Below are positions 4,682 to 5,047 of a stretch of DNA of 5,047 nucleotides, piece by piece. The stretch's first letter is position 1; each line of letters begins with the position of its first letter. The translations under genes were made by a program, and so were the position numbers. The notes below the pieces were generated by a model. That model was not told where the DNA came from, searched no databases, and saw nothing but the letters and a program-made list of their open reading frames with translations. This stretch comes from Burkholderiales bacterium (GTDB lineage: Bacteria; Pseudomonadota; Gammaproteobacteria; Burkholderiales; Chitinimonadaceae), in contig JAFAKZ010000218.1 in the NCBI GenBank assembly GCA_019234745.1, positions 1 to 5,047 of the forward strand, read 5' to 3'.

Positions 4682-5047
4682 ATGAGCCCAGCACTCATCA
4701 TATGTGTCGAGCAAGATCCCGTTGAGCGGGTGCTGGTTCACCATGCCTTGGCACCGAGCTACCGCTTGCGCTTCGAACGCATGCAGTCGGCCGCCGAGAC
4801 GATAGAACGACTGCGACCAGCGCTCGCCGTCATCGATGTCGGCGGTTCCGATCTGCCCGGATTTGCGCTCGCCCGGACGTTGCACAGCCAGCTTGGCCCT
4901 CATGCGCCACCCATCATTTTCCTGACCGGCCTGCTCAGCGAGGCGGACCTGCAGCTGGGCCTCGATATTGGCGGCGTGGACTTTGTCGCCAAACCCGTTT
5001 CCCCAAGCCTACTGCTGGCACGCGTGCAATCACAGTTGGCGCTGTTG
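4682..5047 (+). CDS. Response regulator, receiver domain (partial at right edge)
   Basis: The reading frame starts at the ATG at 4682, after AAGGCAGGTGA (4668-4678), and is open for 122 codons to the window edge. It encodes a CheY-like receiver domain almost in full. The predicted phosphorylation site is D52 (AVIDVGGSDLPG, 49-60). The conserved threonine is T82 (IIFLTG, 78-83) and the lysine is K104 in FVAKPVSP (101-108). The acidic pocket reads VEQDP (9-13), where most receivers have VDDDP, so one of the paired aspartates is E10 and the other is Q11. The domain ends with a helix (LLARVQSQLALL, 111-122) like those that lead into an output domain such as GGDEF, HD-GYP or a DNA-binding domain. 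The output is outside the window, so the target is unknown. No partner kinase is visible. Transcription is probably from the FNR-type promoter just upstream. Confidence 0.88.
   Translation, partial: MSPALIICVEQDPVERVLVHHALAPSYRLRFERMQSAAETIERLRPALAVIDVGGSDLPGFALARTLHSQLGPHAPPIIFLTGLLSEADLQLGLDIGGVDFVAKPVSPSLLLARVQSQLALL

Noticed and set aside
4577..4903. Leftward open frame of 108 residues
   Set aside because: It lies antisense to the receiver-domain gene and its promoter and resembles no family. The + strand frame has clear receiver motifs.

Overview
The window is a GC-rich, densely coded stretch typical of a proteobacterial chromosome, most likely a beta- or gammaproteobacterium. That placement rests on codon and base composition, strong Shine-Dalgarno sites, an FNR/Anr-type box and the protein families present. 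The genus cannot be fixed from this sequence. I see no rRNA, tRNA, CRISPR array, insertion sequence or phage gene. It reads as an ordinary chromosomal region of small regulatory, membrane and conserved-hypothetical genes, with several well-formed regulatory sites between them.

Layout, left to right. A leftward gene cut by the left edge (1-309, minus) encodes what looks like the N-terminal part of a GNAT-type acetyltransferase. Between it and a rightward operon lies an AT-rich divergent control region with two near-identical palindromes (about 360-378 and 387-405). These look like operators for a MarR-family repressor. The rightward operon is a CPBP (Rce1/CAAX-type) intramembrane protease gene (444-1298) followed by a marR-family gene (1291-1764) that overlaps it by 8 nt. 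The simplest reading is an autoregulated protease-regulator pair.

After a 172-nt gap comes a small DoxX-family membrane protein (1937-2335). Next is a DUF2278/YukJ-like soluble protein (2465-3019) that ends at a clear stem-loop terminator (3031-3066). A GTG-started DUF2306 membrane protein follows (3139-3771).

A perfect 9+4+9 inverted repeat (3815-3836) sits just before a two-gene unit: a conserved hypothetical protein rich in histidines (3847-4230) and a small protein with a possible ribbon-helix-helix fold (4244-4501). The last gap (4502-4681) carries a perfect FNR/Anr-type box, TTGAT-N4-ATCAA, at the spacing expected for a class II activated promoter. It stands upstream of a response-regulator gene that starts at 4682 and runs off the right edge.

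The most interesting content is regulatory: the paired MarR-type operators, the 22-bp palindrome before the uncharacterised two-gene unit, and the probable oxygen-responsive promoter of the response regulator. I find no evidence for a defence system or other large novel multi-gene system in this window.
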